From positions 88,167,435-88,231,434 of the forward strand of contig NC_080572.1 in assembly GCF_030247185.1 (NCBI RefSeq): a stretch of 64,000 nt of DNA. Direction: 5' to 3'. The DNA comes from Malaya genurostris (Eukaryota > Arthropoda > Insecta > Diptera > Culicidae). The notes under the pieces were generated by a model. The model did not search any database, had not been told where the DNA came from, and saw only the letters and a list, made by a program, of their open reading frames with translations. Position numbers and translations under genes: made by a program. Shown in pieces: positions 32,415 through 43,215 of the stretch (its first letter is position 1; each line of letters opens with the position of its first letter).

Positions 32415-33419
32415 TTTGAATAACTTGATCTCTACTCGAGAAGAATAATCAATAATTGAATCGATTATACAAAAAAATCAATGATGCACAGAGAAAAAAC
32501 AACTATAACAATATAAATAATCAAATTATCATGCCCAATAAACGGAATAACAATGTTCAATATCAATCAATCAATGGGGAAAAATATAAAATGGGAAAAA
32601 ACGAAATGTCTCATCAATCGGCTTCACTTTGCATAAAATAATCATAAATGACTTACCAGATACTATGTCCGACCTTTGTCAGCAATTTTACCGAAAAAAA
32701 TCTTTTAACACAACTCTTCCGTGTGAAATTTTTGTTATCTTCCTCAACCACTGTCCGAAACGAGACCTTTATCAATATTCTACCTAAGTTAAGGAAGAAA
32801 AGAACACTCTTATTAAAAAGAACAAATAAATGTCTTGTCAAATAAAAAAAAATAACAATAATGTATTGTTCCAGCTTGCACAATCTTTTGTCCTTATTGT
32901 TGTTTCAAACAGAACCTATTCCTTTTGTTTCAACTTTTGTATTGATAAAAAGAGAAAAAATGAGGAATGTATTTCACAAGTGCAGTAAATTATAATTAAA
33001 TCACGATATTTTTAAGCTTGCTTTTTTTTATATAAAGTCTTACGATCGGCTTACCGAATACGAAGATGCTAACCCTACGACAAATCACGATGGCCGCTGA
33101 AAACTCCAGCCGTATCTAATTTCCACTCTGCTCTGAAACGTGTGATGTCCGTCCCACCGCTACCGTTGATTGGACACCTTCCAAAGCCAACACAATAGTG
33201 TCGCCTTTCAGCAACCGAAAACTGCTTCCACAGGAAATGTTTCACTTGTCCGCTGCTTCATCCAAGCCTAAAAGCTCAATGGCTGTCCTTCCACGGGACA
33301 CGTTGTCGTCTTATAATTTAATTCGTCGACCCTTGCCGCTCGTTCCGTAAAAATCACTCCAAATTTTTACCACCAACGTTATCGCGCTCAAGATCTCACT
33401 TTATCAAAAAAAAAATTTC
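32415..33419 (-). other. gypsy leader between primer-binding site and gag
   Basis: About 1 kb of non-coding, AT-rich leader separates the primer-binding site from the gag start. It has no long minus-strand frame. Such leaders usually hold packaging signals, but none can be pointed to here. Confidence 0.6.
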
Positions 33420-33431
33420 TCCTCGTCGCCA
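33420..33431 (-). promoter_or_regulatory. primer-binding site, probably tRNA-Ser(GCU)
   Basis: Two bases after the 5' LTR the minus strand reads TGGCGACGAGGA. It is complementary to a tRNA 3' end of TCCTCGTCGCCA, which I recall as the acceptor end of animal tRNA-Ser(GCU). Serine tRNA priming is known for Mag-type gypsy elements. Confidence 0.7.
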
Positions 33432-33433
33432 CT

Positions 33434-33634
33434 TTTTATGTCTATTAATTTAATTTTCTTTTTTAATTTTCAGGATTCGGATGATCAACTATAACCAACT
33501 ACACTCGATGATTTTCAAGAAGGAAGTGAGTTTATTCTCTTTCCTAGAGCACGTTTTAATAGAGCCGTAGGTAGTATTGTCGTATGCTAAACATATCGAC
33601 CATGATTAATATATGTACAGGTGTATACATATCA
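33434..33634 (-). repeat. 5' LTR of the gypsy element
   Basis: 201 bp, matching 27683-27883 by eye throughout. The short LTR and TGAT start suit a Mag-type element. Confidence 0.92.
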
Positions 33635-34115
33635 CAACCCTGGTGGGACCTTGGTCGTATGCTGACAGGGAAGGGGAGGGGGCTTGCCTTCTCTTTACAG
33701 AGAGCGAGCCTAGCCGTGCGTCTGTTCTCCATGTTGGGGCGGCTGATTACCGTCCTTGTGTCAGTGTGCGACTCTAAACAGTGCTGACACGATGGCCCTC
33801 CGGCGAGACAGGAAGTTGGTGCAGACCTAACAAGCCGCCCGGAAAAAGGAAGTTACGAATAATCAAGGAAGAAATACGACTCGGAATAATCGGCAAAGAC
33901 CTACGCGACGAACTAAGGACTACGATTGGAAGCTTGGAAGCACATGGAACTACAAATCGCTTGGCTTCCCAGGATACGACCGAATTCTGCATGATGAGCT
34001 TCAAATCCGCAGCTTCGATGTCGTAGCACTTTGTTGGACGGGACAGAAGGTGTGGAAAAATGGACATCGATCGGCTACTTTCTACCAGAGCTGTGGCACA
34101 ACCCGAGCTAATCGA
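33635..34115 (+). pseudogene. RTE-like LINE remnant, 5' region and start of endonuclease
   Basis: The sequence continues from 27682 across the gypsy insertion. After a GC-rich leader, one can read ELQIRSFDVVALCWTGQKVW and GHRSATFYQSCGT near 33996-34100, resembling the start of an APE-type LINE endonuclease (SFDVVALQE, then FY.SC). The frame is broken and the element is truncated at about 34115. Confidence 0.6.
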
Positions 34116-34201
34116 GTAATTTTTCATTTTGACTGATTTAGAGACGAAATTGAACGATTTTGATACCCTTACAAATTGTCCCAGTTCATGAATTTGATTA
34201 G

Positions 34202-34368
34202 TATCGGCCCTTACACGAGTCATTAAAAATGTCATTACTAAAAAACAATATCATTTTATAGAACGTGTAATGGTGCAGTAATGACGAGATTTCTATCAAA
34301 TTTGAAATACATCATTACTTAGTCATCTTTAAAAATGACAAAAAATAATGCTCGTGTAAGAGCCGCTA
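34202..34368. mobile_element. MITE family D, copy 1
   Basis: TATCGGCCCTTACACGAG at the left and CTCGTGTAAGAGCCGCTA at the right are inverted repeats. The interior carries GTCATTACTAAAAA and GTAATGACGAG. The family has TA-containing TAGCGG ends like Tc1/mariner-derived MITEs. Confidence 0.75.
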
Positions 34369-34437
34369 ATCGCAACTCAAAACATGAGTTATGTTTAAAG
34401 AGCGTGTAAGAAGAGTGACGACAGCTGTCCGGTTTTA

Positions 34438-34597
34438 AAGCGGCTCTTACACAAGAATTATTAGTGTCACCATGATTATTAAAGTAATGACATTCCAAAT
34501 TTGTATGGAGAATTCATCATTAATGCCCTTACCCGTTCATTAAAAATGACATTATTTTTAAGTAATGACACTTTTAATGATCGTTCAAGGACCGCTT
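34438..34597. mobile_element. MITE family D, copy 2
   Basis: AAAGCGGCTCTTACAC at the left mirrors a diverged AAGGACCGCTTT at the right. The interior matches copy 3 (CCAAATTTGTATGGAGAATT). Confidence 0.7.
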
Positions 34598-34626
34598 TGC
34601 ACGAGAATTAATAATGTCGTTTTCAA

Positions 34627-34789
34627 TAGCGGGCCTTACACGAGACTTATTAATGTCATTTTTAATGACCACTAAAGTAATGACATTCCAAATTTGTATG
34701 GAGAATTCATCATTACTGCTCTTGCACGTTCATTAAAATGACATTACTTTTTAGTAATGACACTTTTAATGATCGTGTAAGGGCCGCTA
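34627..34789. mobile_element. MITE family D, copy 3 (163 bp)
   Basis: TAGCGGGCCTTACACGAG to CGTGTAAGGGCCGCTA, the clearest ends in the family. A TA duplication is plausible. Internal GTAATGACA blocks are also inverted. Confidence 0.8.
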
Positions 34790-35175
34790 ATGATTACTAA
34801 AGAATGACATACCAAACGTTTACACTCAGGCAAAAAATATATGGAATTTTATAATTATATCGTATGCGAGTCATAAGACCGTCTTATGAAGTCACGAAAA
34901 TTGGAATTCCAATATAAAACCATATGAAATTCACACGAAATATTTGGGAACATAGTATGAAATTTCTATGACAAACATAACTTCTCTCATATACTGTGGA
35001 ATTCAGAAATTGTTCGGATAATAACTATAATAGTGAAAGATAAGATGTATAATGCAGAGTCAGTATCATTATAATACAGGTATATTTTTCATATTACTTT
35101 TTTTGAAATGGTGATTTTGGTGGTTTTTGAAGTATCAAGAAGATTTGCCTTATGATTTTCTCTACTTATTTTATC

Positions 35176-35277
35176 TAAGTGTATGGAGAATCCATCATTA
35201 TTGCCATTACACGTTCATTAAAAAAGGCATTACTTTTTAGTAATGACACTTTTAATGATCGCGTAAGGGCCGCTTAA
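35176..35277. mobile_element. MITE family D, partial copy
   Basis: Only the right two thirds are present: TATGGAGAATCCATCATTAT to GCGTAAGGGCCGCTTA. Confidence 0.7.
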
Positions 35278-35941
35278 GAAATATTCCCTGTCAGTGTCAT
35301 TCCAAATAAACAAACTGATAACAATGTATATCAATAAATCAATAGTAATTCGGAAATTGATAAAAATAGAAGTCTCGGTTATATGCACAAATTACAATGA
35401 ATAATAATGAAACAATCTCGCGACGAACGAACCCAAAGGGCAAAAAATCAACTGCACTGGCGATTGCAAAAACAAGGTTAATTGTTAATAACTTAAAAAA
35501 GAGCAGCATTCAACCACAGAGAACAGACATCCAATTAGTCAGTTCAATGTGTGTAAGAAATTTAACTTATATTAATTTTACTATTATTGAATTCGCCTAC
35601 AGAGGCGCTTCGAGCAGCTCAGCAGTCGTTTATGGGCTCTTGTGTTCGAGTTTGCATACAATGGTAATTCATGCACGCGAAATCGTACTCAAAGGTGATT
35701 TTTTACGAATTTTTACTTGTATGCTTTACACAGCTTTTTTAAAACAGTTTAAACTTTCTTGAATGCCTGTTCTCTATGATTTAACTTTCCATATGCTCGA
35801 AATTGAATCCTTAATGAAGAAGTAAGTGCAGTACTTCCCAAAATCGAAACGAAGATTACCAAAAAAAACTACCTGTTTCGATCAACCTTGCGTGAAAACG
35901 GACAAATGAACATTTGTATCCAAGGCCATCGAAAACCTAAG

Positions 35942-36060
35942 CAGATCTTGTCAGCTTAAAGAGAAATCAGTGTTCAGTTCAGCAACGCCATCGCACGGTA
36001 TCACATTTTAACATATCATGTCAAATATATGGGTGTGCAGTGCGGTTACTTTGATATTTC
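35942..36060 (+). repeat. dispersed repeat R, partial copy
   Basis: The left half of the repeat is present (CTTGTCAGCTTAAAGAG, CAGCAACGCCATCGCACGGT, GTGTGCAGTGC), diverged from other copies. Confidence 0.65.
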
Positions 36061-36225
36061 ACATCCATAAGCAACCTGATAGAAATGATAAAACAGTTTT
36101 ATCTGTTTTCCACTGAATTCAGGACGGCGCTAGTGTATCTAAACAATGCAGGTACAATGAGTTACGAAACAAAAAGATTGCAAGAGAAACCTATACTTCA
36201 TAACGTTATTTACGGTTACTGTGTA

Positions 36226-36384
36226 CACAGCCTAATAAACATGACACTAAATGATAGAGTGGATGTATTTGATAGGGTAACGTGACGCCATCATGACATC
36301 TACGAGTACTATTCCAACTAAAGGAATATTCGAAATGGCCGCTAAAATGACAAAAGAATCCAATTTGAGTGTCTGTTGTAAAGG
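36226..36384. mobile_element. short diverged derivative of MITE family A
   Basis: It starts CACAGCCTAATAAACATGAC, close to the family A end. It then carries the right-hand part of family A (GATAGGGTAACGTGACGCC, ACTAAAGGAATATTCGAAAT, CCAATTTGAGTGTC). The right terminus is degraded and I see no target-site duplication. Confidence 0.55.
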
Positions 36385-36867
36385 CGTAATAATCAAAAGA
36401 AAAAGTAGACAAAGAGAGGCTCTCATTTGCAGTTCTGAGTGTCTCCAAATGAAAATTGTCTGTCAGAATCTAATTACCGGGAATTTCAGTACACGGAACC
36501 ACTAAACAACATAATTTTAAGGGGGTTCGTTCAACAACCTAATTTTAGGTGAAGTTCTGTATGTACTCAATCGTAAGTTATATTTACTCTACAGTTGAGT
36601 CGTATTTACTCAATTTCAGGTTGATACGGTTTACTTAATTTTAGCTTATTGAAACTCGAAACTCTCGCTGTTAGGTGGTTTTGCTCTTTGTATTTTGACA
36701 ACAATGGAAGGAGCGAATGAAAGAAAAGATTCAAAAGAACTCAAAATTAAGTAAAAAGAAGTCAAATAATAGGAAGTTTTTATTTTCAATGTAGTTTTAG
36801 AGTTTGTCGACTCTCGGCCGTTCAAATATCGGTTTAAAGTTTTAGTAATTAATGCTACTCCAAACAA

Positions 36868-37014
36868 TAGCGGACCTTACACGATCATTAAAAGTGTCAT
36901 TACTAAAAAATATTATAATTTTAATGAACGTGTATAGTGCAGTAATGACGAGTTTTCTATGCAAATTTGAAATATCACTACTTAGTCATCATTAAGAATG
37001 ACAAAAATAATTCT
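36868..37014. mobile_element. MITE family D, left part of a split copy
   Basis: It starts TAGCGGACCTTACACGATC and stops at AATGACAAAAATAATTCT. The remaining 16 bp of the element (CGTGTAAGGGCCGCTA) lie at 38239-38254, after a 1.2-kb insertion that duplicated 18 bp of it. Confidence 0.85.
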
Positions 37015-38220
37015 AGGGAGTAGGGTCCACTAGGAGATTGATAGTACCTCTTAGCTCTCTCCGGACAGTACCAGCCTAGATGCCGTGTGGAATCATGCGA
37101 AAAAAAATGAACCAAGAATAGATCCACTGGGTTCCTGCTTCCATGTCGTAAAAGGCGACAATTGCAGGAGTTTCTTTTTCCTTTCAGTTATTAGATATTT
37201 TCAATGTTTCTCTTCTGATTACTCTATTTTACTGAATTATCTCTTTATTCAACCTATCAATGTCCGTCTATCTTCGGAGAAAAGTTTTATTTGGAATGTT
37301 GTCTTCTTCCATGTTATTGATTGTCTTTCAGGATTGTAAATTGAATGATAAAAATCAAACAATGCGCAAATCCGTTGATATTACAAAGCTAATAACAGAG
37401 ACAACATATATCGGTATAATGAAAACATAGTAAAAATACACTTGATGTTAATATTTCAAACAATAAATTAATATTTTTCTCGGTAGCCGGCTGCCCAGAT
37501 CAACCAATATAACCAATTAATAATTTTATCAAATAATTAAAATAATAAAGTGGAAATAATAAAGGATCAGGACGCGCGTGAGGTCTGTTGACCTTTGTTT
37601 GGTAATTTAAAATGATTTTATAACAACTGCTTAGAATATGTCAATGCAATGAATCAACTGTTTTGTCTAAATCCTACTCACTCGTTTATTTTGTAATTTC
37701 ATTTATAAAAAAATAGGGATGTTTTTATTTTTTACGCGATAGTATTGCAAATTTTTCTTGAGTTTCCTCGAATAAGAGCTGTGAATCAAGACTTCCCGGG
37801 TCTTCAATATAGGATATTGTTGAAACGTTCACTCGGGAAGTCAGTGAGTTTAGTGGTACATCCAAGCATCTTGAAACCGGAACATACTGAGTCGCGCACG
37901 AATAATACCAATACTGAAATTTTTACTAACAAGTATCCTTCTCCCGTGACACTTGTGGAGTGCATAGTAGTATATACGGCCTCTAGTAACAACAAGTGTT
38001 GGACTAACATCCCTTCCCATTCCTTAGACGATCTACGTTCGAGCCTGGCCGGCGCCGGTACTGATCAATGAATTCTGGGATTACCAGAAGATGTACATTG
38101 AAGGATGATTTACCAGTCCCAGGTCGGATCATCTAAAAACTCCCTGTACAATTTCAGTTAATCCCGATTAGTAACGGAGTAGCAACCAGGGGTGGTCGCT
38201 CAAGATCAAGCTCAATTAAA
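37015..38220. mobile_element. 1,206-bp retroposed element E with 18-bp TSD
   Basis: AATGACAAAAATAATTCT at 36997-37014 is repeated exactly at 38221-38238, and both copies belong to the interrupted MITE. The insert begins AGGGAGTAGGGTCCACTAGG. An 18-bp duplication indicates target-primed reverse transcription (LINE or SINE type). No conserved coding frame is visible, and the right end has only a few A residues. A related copy starts at 53336. The GC-richer right third (37.74-38.2 kb) is absent from that copy. Confidence 0.75.
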
Positions 38221-38238
38221 AATGACAAAAATAATTCT

Positions 38239-38254
38239 CGTGTAAGGGCCGCTA
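38239..38254. mobile_element. MITE family D, right end of the split copy
   Basis: CGTGTAAGGGCCGCTA completes the element begun at 36868. Confidence 0.8.
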
Positions 38255-38549
38255 ATGAAATATATGTGTATTTTCCGTGTTATACCAGAGCGCAGCCATT
38301 TACGCGACTACCATGCATGATAATAAACACGTTAACTGAAATCACACCTGTATCGATGATCATTGAATACCGTCATCTAACGCCAGCAAAACAGACACCT
38401 ACCGTAAGTACAGTGACAAATAGGATTTCTTGAATGAGTAAAAGCAGAAATCGGCGGAACAATCATTCTTTCTTTTTCTGTTCAAGTGATGTTTATCAGT
38501 ATAAGCAGCACAAATAAAATCAGTTTCGCCCGTTTTCGGTCACATCGTT

Positions 38550-39038
38550 ACAAAGATTCGCCTGTTAAGCTGTCAACTATTTAGTACTGTTCTGTCTGTC
38601 CACTTGTCAATTTTCATTCGAATCATCGTCATCAGTGCTTATGGAAGTTATTTTTCCGTGAAATATACGTGTTTTCAGTATCTTTTTTATAAAAGTTGGT
38701 GTGATTTCGCTAGTAAAAATTATATTCATACAAACAATAGAGCAATCGGATTCATTGTTTTTTGGGCAGTGCTAGCTTTTTGTCGCGATCGGAAACGACA
38801 CGTAAAATCGGAATAGGCGTTTCACGTCATTTTCCTTGCGGAGGAAGTGTGCGATGTGCTGTGTGGTGCCAAGTTAAAAACTGGGTGTGAAAAGTAAATG
38901 ACGTTCTGTGTCAATGGAATAAACAGGAAAATAATTGACTGGTTTGCGTCGGAATATATTTGGGATGTTTTTACTATCAACTGAATCATAGAATTAACTG
39001 CGCTATCCGGCGTTTTGGCTTCCACTATTTGTCCATCT
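38550..39038 (+). promoter_or_regulatory. possible non-coding first exon
   Basis: Transposon density drops here and the region ends in a strong donor (CCATCT|GTAAGTACC at 39038/39039). It could be a 5' exon of Arf1 or of an unseen gene. There is no open frame to support it; left edge arbitrary. Confidence 0.25.
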
Positions 39039-39362
39039 GTAAGTACCATTCTGCCCCAATAATCTCATTCGCGTGACAGTACATATTAGTACAATATGGA
39101 ACAAATAGTCAGGTGTACATGAAAGATCAAATATAGAAACATCAACTTATCTGAATCTGTTGAATTTTTCTTTTTCTATTTCGATATATATTTTAATAGT
39201 TAAAAAAGTGTCTGTTGCTACTCAGAAATACCAGAAAAGTTTGTTGGCTGGCTGCGTACTTAACTTGTGTATTTAGTTCCTTTTTGTATAAATCACTGTA
39301 GGGTGAATGTGCCACAGTTCGGAACCCCCAGAAGTATAACAAAAGATCATTTCTCGGTTAAC

Positions 39363-39597
39363 TTTTCAAAAGGGCGTATAAGCAAGTGACAGTTTCTCTT
39401 TGTTTACTTTCTCTTCTATTAATTACCAAGCGGTTTCCACGTTTATCACTCAACTCTTTGCATGAAATGATAGCCGAAACTTTCGACTTTCAAACAGAAT
39501 AGTGATATCAAAGAAAATCTTTTTAATCACATCACAATAATCGAAAGAGAGAGTGCTCAAAGAGAAACTGTCACTTGCTTATACGCCCTTTTGAAAA
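39363..39597. mobile_element. hairpin MITE family H, complete copy (235 bp)
   Basis: TTTTCAAAAGGGCGTATAAG at the left is mirrored by CTTATACGCCCTTTTGAAAA at the right. The terminal inverted repeats run about 60 bp and include GTGACAGTTTCTCTTTG and the inner TCGATTAT-like end. Half copies lie at 40972-41031, 49543-49605 and 53273-53334; a variant forms the tandem array at 49.9-51.2 kb. Confidence 0.85.
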
Positions 39598-39599
39598 AT

Positions 39600-40970
39600 T
39601 AATCAAGATTTATGACCATTACTAGTTCAGTATTGAGTAATTTGTTTTGTTTATTACCGCCCCGTGACGTTATACAATTAAGTCGATCGATTTTATCGAA
39701 TAAGCACTCTTACAAAAACCCGTTCGTTTCGAGCTTCGTAATGCGATATCTTGTTTCAATTTTGATGTAAAAACACATCTTTAATTCTGTCTTTTTCTCT
39801 ATTTTCTCAGAGTTAATATAATAGACTTATTTCAACACATCTATCCCTTTTTTATATACAAATGTCAAAATTTTGGATAGCTCTCAGATTGCTAACTCAA
39901 TGCAAAAGAAAAACAGTGCTCGAGTTTATAAACAAAAGAGATTCTTGCTAATGATTCAGTTCAGCAGAAGACACCGTAGAGTAAGTCGTATGAGTGAATA
40001 AAATGCCAGCTAAAAATCATCTTGGGAGGGATTTCAAGGTTATATTTGATTGCTTCCATTTGATAATTTACATCTTGAATCAACGGAACTTGATGACATG
40101 ACATGACATTTCGATTGATTTTATTGAAATCACAGACCGGTTAAAGCATAGTGAGACCACAAACCGTTTGACAACACATAAACGTATTTGCGTATGTTCC
40201 ATTGATGTAAATGTACCTAATTAAGATAAATTCAACCTGTTTTGAGAAGATTTTGCGAACGAGGTGATTACAAGCAAGAGGCCGCTGTTTCAGAATGATC
40301 TTTGTTGAACTCGGGCTGCGTCACCGAGGTTTGCCTTGCCCTCGTCATATTTATTCTTGCGCCCGACTAAAGGATGAATTTATAATTGTGCACTCATATG
40401 ATTACACAATAATAATCAAATATGACTGCAGATTGGATATATTCCATAAAAAAAAACTCCCAAAATGAGTCAAATATGTATATACGTATTCAAACCTAAG
40501 ATAATACCTGACAACTGGCTTCTTATTTTCTCTTCATTGTTCTTCTCATCACCTTAGTAATTCTAAAAAAAATCAACTAATGTCGATTACAGTGATGGTC
40601 GATTTATTTATGTAGATATGTTCAATTCAGAACCCAAGTCAAAATCGAAAATTGGTGTTTATCTGTATGAACGGTGATTTATCGGTTCTTTTAGGAGAAT
40701 ATGTTTATTGTGGTATAGAGTTCAAAAATCGGTATAGCAATAGATAAGTGTACCTAGCAACGTTGAGTCTGCGTAGAGCAGAGAGCTGATTTCGACGTAA
40801 ACGTTTCAAAATGACACATAACTAATGAGCGTTTTTCTTCAATTGCATTATCTTCTGTAAATAACTTCTTAATTTTGAGGTTTACTTGCAAAATATTCAT
40901 GGAAAATGAAAGACGATATTTCCATTCTAACTACTATATGTAACGAACATATGTATAATAACGCAGATAT
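39600..40970. other. AT-rich DNA, no gene seen
   Basis: No supported coding frame, RNA gene or transposon boundary was found. Confidence 0.5.
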
Positions 40971-40971
40971 A

Positions 40972-41031
40972 ATCGAAAGAGAAAGCAAACAAAGAGAATG
41001 TGTCAATTACTTTCAGGCCCTTTTGAAATGT
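40972..41031. repeat. half copy of hairpin MITE H
   Basis: AATCGAAAGAGAAAGCAAAC to GGCCCTTTTGAAATG is a single terminal repeat arm. Just after it, the phrase AAAGTGTTGATCGAATCAT is duplicated in tandem (about 41079-41122). Confidence 0.7.
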
Positions 41032-41439
41032 TTACGTAGATTTCAAGTTTTTTTTATCTGAGTTTCAAAATATTTGCTTAAAGTGTTGATCGAATCATTT
41101 GTTTAAAGTGTTGATCGAATCATGCGCACGATTTATATGCTTCACCCTATATTGGCTAATATGATGACGCAACCATTTATTCTCGCCTTGTTTTTAAAAT
41201 TGACAAAACGTCAAACCCGATCTTTAGTACAAGCCGTATGCAACGAGGCGAGAATACCTACAAGCAACTTTTTGAGGGAGGACGTGGCAGCAACTGTGCC
41301 GAGTGGGATAGCAGTACGCTCTTCATCTAACCACAAGCGAACAGAGGAGCACAGGTTGTGACCGTTCTTGGTCGCTGAGTGAAAAAAAATCACCGAACCA
41401 GCGAAAGTAGGAGTACTTTGTACGGCAAAAGAGCGAGAT

Positions 41440-41739
41440 AAAAGGTCTCTAAGGAAAATTCGCCGCCATCTTGACGTGTTAGACCGTCGTTTCTTGCGTT
41501 CATTGCAACGAAAATCGGATATTTTGCGTAAATCGGCCGTTTTCCGTCCGGTTTGGATCCTTCGCGGCTAGTGCTGTATCCTGTCCTAGCGATTAGTAGT
41601 GTGGTAGGAAAGCCTGGACCGGAATTTTCACCACACGGCCACGATCAATCCTGTGTTGCGGCGTGTGACGTGAATGAATCAGCTAACCTTTTTGTCCAGC
41701 AGGAAAGTACGTTTTCTCCGGAGGAAGAAGAAAAACTGT
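41440..41739 (+). promoter_or_regulatory. possible non-coding first exon
   Basis: GC-rich relative to its surroundings, with GCCGCCATCTTG near 41461 and a donor GT|GTAAGTGC-type site at 41739/41740. An acceptor (TTCTTATTACAG) at 47274 would link it to the Arf1 start exon. No evidence beyond position and splice signals; it may instead be LINE 5' sequence. Confidence 0.25.
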
Positions 41740-42169
41740 GTAAGTGCTAGTGCAGTGGACGTCGGTTTATTACGGAGGCCCCATTGTATCTCACAAACAG
41801 ATTTGTGTTACATTGTGGATATGACTGATTTGGCCGTATAGAAAATAGTTTAACGCGTAAGGAGTGACGATTGTGAAATGCAATTAAATCAAACTGGAAA
41901 ATTTGGGACGTTACGATGTCACTATCAAGAATGATTAGCACTGACGACTGGCTTCACTAGCAGACAGAAAATTGTAAATTACACAGTTCAATACATGTGT
42001 ACTGTTCCTGATTCATTACTTTCTCTCCATTGAACTCAGCTAAAGCAAGAACTTAGTCATCGTTCATATGAACGACAACGAATTTGATATATCTTCCAAC
42101 GTTACTCAAAAATATCTCGGTTTGATGGCCTATGATAAATGATGAAAATTATCTATACAAGACCGATTT

Positions 42170-43215
42170 ATTACCATACATTGGAAACGAAAAGCTTTCA
42201 TTTTGTATATGTCCTGAGAAAAGTGAGTGAGATCCACTTTTGAGCATATGACTATTCCCGTCGTTAATCGAAAACCGGAAACCAGGTTAGACAGAATCGG
42301 TTTATTTAGTTGCCTACTGATAATGGCTATCAATTTGTGGAGTTTTGAGTCCAGTTTAGAAAAATTTGTGCGGTTTTTGTTTCGCCGGTTTAGGTAACGG
42401 TGTACAATATTTAATACACTTTACCCTATAACTCTGGAACCGGAAGTCGGATCCGGATGTAATTCAGGAATTCCGTATGAGACCATTCATTTGAGTATAA
42501 GTTTGTGGAAATCGGTCAAACTATCGCTGAGAAAAGTGAGAGATCCATTTTGGAATATATATTTATCAATATATTTTGTTTCGCCGGTTTAAGTGACGGT
42601 GTACAATATTTATCACTCTTTACCGTATAGATCCGGAACTGGGAGTCGTATCCGGATGAAATTTAGGAAATTTTGTATGGCACCGTGAGACCTTTCATTT
42701 GAATCTGAGTTTATAAAAATTGGATGAGCGATCTTTGAGAAAATCTTTTGCACGTTTCTAGTTCATTTTGTACATTTTACCTCATAACTTCCGAATCGGA
42801 AGTCGGATCCAGATGAAATTCAATAGCATTTTATGAGACTACAAAGCCTTCAATTAAAATCTTAGTTGAAGAAAATCGGTTTAGCGGCCTCTGCGAAAAT
42901 CGAGTGCACTTTCTTCATTTTTTTTGCACATTTTACCCCGTTACTCCCGAACCGGAAGTTCGATCCGGGTAAAATTCATTAGCACCCTATGGGACCAAGA
43001 GACCTTTCATTGAGTTCTGAGTTCTAAGTTTGTGAAAATCGGTCCAGCCATCTCCGAAAAAATCGAGTGCACATTTTTGTTGCACACGCAGACATTTGCT
43101 CAGTTCGTCGAGCTGAGTCGAATGGTATATAGCATTCGGCCCTCCGGGCCTCGGTTAAAAAGTCGATTTCCACAGTGATTGCATAACCTTTCTAAATGAG
43201 AAAGGCAAAAACAGT
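42170..43215 (+). repeat. LINE tail repeat T, copy 2 (about six degenerate tandem units)
   Basis: Units containing GGAACCGGAAGTCGGATCC, GACC followed by TTTCATTTGA, and GTGAAAATCGGTC recur about every 130-170 bp. The array ends with GCTCAGTTCGTCGAGCTGAG, CGGCCCTCCGGGCC and CCTTTCTAAATGAGAAAGGC, in inverted orientation to the copy at 20.5-21.4 kb. Confidence 0.75.

Larger units (their letters stand above)
27683..33634 (-). mobile_element. nearly intact Ty3/gypsy LTR retrotransposon (5,952 bp)
   Basis: Two 201-bp LTRs that I read as identical bound the element: 27683-27883 (3' LTR) and 33434-33634 (5' LTR). The insertion is flanked by the 5-bp duplication CAACC (27678-27682 and 33635-33639). 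On the minus strand the order is LTR, primer-binding site, about 1 kb of leader, one gag-pol frame, purine tract, LTR. No envelope gene is seen. The polyprotein frame is uninterrupted except for a single amber codon near the integrase C-terminus. Identical LTRs indicate recent insertion. Confidence 0.95.

Noticed and set aside
28157..32845. Many plus-strand frames of 60-112 codons across 28.1-32.8 kb
   Set aside because: They are shadows of the minus-strand gypsy gag-pol or lie in its non-coding leader.
27683..33634. Envelope gene making the gypsy element an errantivirus
   Set aside because: The frame after the amber stop is integrase C-terminus with a basic tail; there is no signal peptide or transmembrane segment, and only about 220 bp remain before the LTR.
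35397..35762. 121-codon plus-strand frame
   Set aside because: No recognisable domain, no splice or poly(A) context, and surrounded by MITEs; probably chance.
41553..41750. Short frame ending STFSPEEEEKLCKC
   Set aside because: It begins at a non-ATG codon and runs through the candidate splice donor; the exon is more likely untranslated, if real.
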